DNA of 47,887 bases from the NCBI GenBank assembly GCA_964483025.1, contig CAYZZT010000001.1, positions 1-47,887 on the forward strand, given 5' to 3'. The notes beneath the pieces were generated by a model. It worked only from the letters and a program-made list of their open reading frames with translations, did not search any database and was not told where the DNA came from. Made by a program: the position numbers and the translations under genes. Below are positions 46,785 through 47,887 of this stretch, piece by piece; within the stretch, counting starts at the first letter, position 1; each line of letters begins with the position of its first letter. This DNA comes from CAIZIN01 sp964483025. Its GTDB lineage: Bacteria > Patescibacteriota > Minisyncoccia > Phycocordibacterales > CAIZIN01.

Positions 46785-47219
46785 ATGCTCGAAAGAATTT
46801 TTGGCTCTAATGAAAAGAAAAAAGTTAACACTTCAAAACCACCACATGTTCCAGTTGGTGTTAAGGTTCATACCCACGATGAGTCCATGGGTGAGATCGA
46901 ATGGAATAAGAATGATTTCGTTAAGGTGCCATTTCTTGATGATGAAGACGTGGAGTGTAATATGGTCTTTGCTGGAACAGATGAAAAAAGTGGCAAATTA
47001 CATCTAAATTCAAACATTCTTGATTTTTTAATTGAAAATCCAAAAGAAATACCAAAAGAGTGGAATGGTAAAAAAAATCCTTTTTTGGGAACTGTTTATA
47101 TTGGTAAAGTGATTAGTCCTAGTACTGGTAAAAATGAAGATCAAACATACGTTAAGGTTCTTAATATGCGGTCAGAATCACCAGACTGGGAATTGTGGGA
47201 ACACTCGTATTCTTCTTAG
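46785..47219 (+). CDS. hypothetical acidic protein
   Basis: 144 aa, soluble, acidic, not recognised. The middle has alternating strands (FVKVPFLDDEDVECNMVFAGTDE) and a segment TVYIGKVISPSTGKNEDQTYVKVLN that looks like a small beta barrel. Transcribed from the G-rich promoter 30 bases upstream. No Shine-Dalgarno. Ends at a strong terminator. It shares the promoter type, but not the sequence, with the gene at 15660. Confidence 0.62.
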   Translation: MLERIFGSNEKKKVNTSKPPHVPVGVKVHTHDESMGEIEWNKNDFVKVPFLDDEDVECNMVFAGTDEKSGKLHLNSNILDFLIENPKEIPKEWNGKKNPFLGTVYIGKVISPSTGKNEDQTYVKVLNMRSESPDWELWEHSYSS

Positions 47220-47230
47220 TTATTTATTAA

Positions 47231-47259
47231 AAAATATCAAGGTCAGACCTTGATATTTT
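47231..47259. terminator. bidirectional terminator
   Basis: AAAATATCAAGGT pairs with ACCTTGATATTTT (13 bp, loop CAG), followed by TTTTAC; convergent with the dismutase gene. Confidence 0.88.
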
Positions 47260-47276
47260 TTTACATTTTCTACGGA

Positions 47277-47873
47277 CTATTTACTACTTACCGCATCAGC
47301 AAATCTTTTTTCAGCTACGTCTTGATTTGTGGCTGTTAGGTAAGCTTCGACGTATTTCTTTTTGTCGGCGGGGGTGTAGTCGAGATAGTATGAGTGTTCC
47401 CACATATCTAGGCCGTAAATAAAGTCGAGCCCATTGAGCTGGCCGAGATGTTGTTCATCTACCCATGCGTTGATTAGTCTGTCAGCTTTTTTGTCGTAAT
47501 AAAGAATAGCCCATCCAATTCCTCTTGTTAAACAAATTTTTTGAAATTCTTCATACCACACTTCTCCACTTCCAAAGTCTTTCTTCATCTGTGTTGAAAG
47601 TAAACTTTCTGAATTGCCCATGTTTGAACCGCCTTCAAGTTGCTCAAAATAGTATTCATGATTTCGCATTCCATTAAATTCAAAAGAAAAACGTCTGCGG
47701 AGTTCGTTTATTGCGTATCCGTTTTTATCCAAATCTGCAAAATATTCTGCAATTTTTGTTTGTATTAAATTTGTATGTTTAACATATCCAGCATAAAGTT
47801 TTAAATGCTCCTCTATTGTTTTTTTTGAAATTCCCTCTATTTCAGGGATATTAAATGTTTGTTCTGTGTACAT
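47277..47873 (-). CDS. sod: Fe/Mn superoxide dismutase
   Basis: 198 aa, family length. Metal ligands in their usual places: His23 (EEHLKLYAGYVKHTN), His72 (RNHEYYFEQL) and Asp156 and His160 in DMWEHSYYLDY, the family signature. GGSNMG and GWAILYYD follow the normal pattern. It converts superoxide to oxygen and peroxide in the cytoplasm. Choice of Fe or Mn cannot be read by eye. Start ATG 47873 lies 14 bases from the window edge. Confidence 0.93.
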   Translation of the reverse strand: MYTEQTFNIPEIEGISKKTIEEHLKLYAGYVKHTNLIQTKIAEYFADLDKNGYAINELRRRFSFEFNGMRNHEYYFEQLEGGSNMGNSESLLSTQMKKDFGSGEVWYEEFQKICLTRGIGWAILYYDKKADRLINAWVDEQHLGQLNGLDFIYGLDMWEHSYYLDYTPADKKKYVEAYLTATNQDVAEKRFADAVSSK

Positions 47874-47887
47874 GATAATTTAAAATT

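Overview
The window looks like a chromosome segment of an ultra-small Candidate Phyla Radiation bacterium (Candidatus Patescibacteria, Parcubacteria-like). It is AT-rich with short core proteins: a trigger factor without the PPIase domain, a short ComEC without its metallo-beta-lactamase tail, and RNase HI with a C-terminal viroplasmin-like domain. Prepilins carry type IV signals, many -10 boxes sit 5-10 bases before the start codon (leaderless mRNAs), and GTCATTCCCGC/GGAATCCA-type repeats are scattered throughout. The lineage is inferred from gene style; no rRNA is present.

Layout. 1-3930: an accessory block with five unrecognised small genes, three hammerhead ribozymes (320-370, 1065-1113, 3151-3205), two covarying H-type pseudoknots directly before ribozymes 1 and 3, about 1.1 kb of highly structured non-coding sequence, and paired leader hairpins. 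4110-10532: ComM-like ATPase, a membrane-anchored trypsin-like protease, tRNA-Gly(UCC), a divergent ClpP-like protein, a class IV aminotransferase and HU. 10655-15102: a secreted/membrane pair, RNase Y and a NYN-domain protein. 15599-18678: a CPR hypothetical gene with an unusual G-rich promoter, then an AAA/DUF4143 ATPase flanked by ~250-bp direct repeats that duplicate the 3' end of clpP. 18856-25865: two paralogous membrane proteins, a RelB-YafQ pair with an amber-interrupted toxin, RsmE, trigger factor, two envelope proteins and NusA. 26047-31190: repeats, an AbiEii-like toxin-antitoxin pair between 35-bp direct repeats, PilB and HicBA. 31333-36929: PilC facing a four-gene minor-pilin operon. 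37009-45436: TIM, PGK, a HIT protein, RecJ with a repeat translated in frame, RNase HI and ComEC. 45469-46661: six 38-bp palindromic repeats, three on each side of a PaaX/Cas2-like gene. 46723-47873: a second G-rich promoter with a hypothetical gene, then superoxide dismutase.

How the parts fit. PilB, PilC, the minor pilins and ComEC are pieces of a DNA-uptake/type IV pilus system; ComM and RecJ process DNA after entry. TIM and PGK are lower glycolysis; RNase Y, NusA, RsmE, HU, ClpP and trigger factor are housekeeping. The accessory material is RNA- and repeat-centred. The two strongest candidates for an undescribed system are the hammerhead/pseudoknot/structured-RNA block at the left end and the palindromic-repeat array around the PaaX/Cas2-like gene at the right end. 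All folds were read by eye; no covariance model, homology search or folding program was run.
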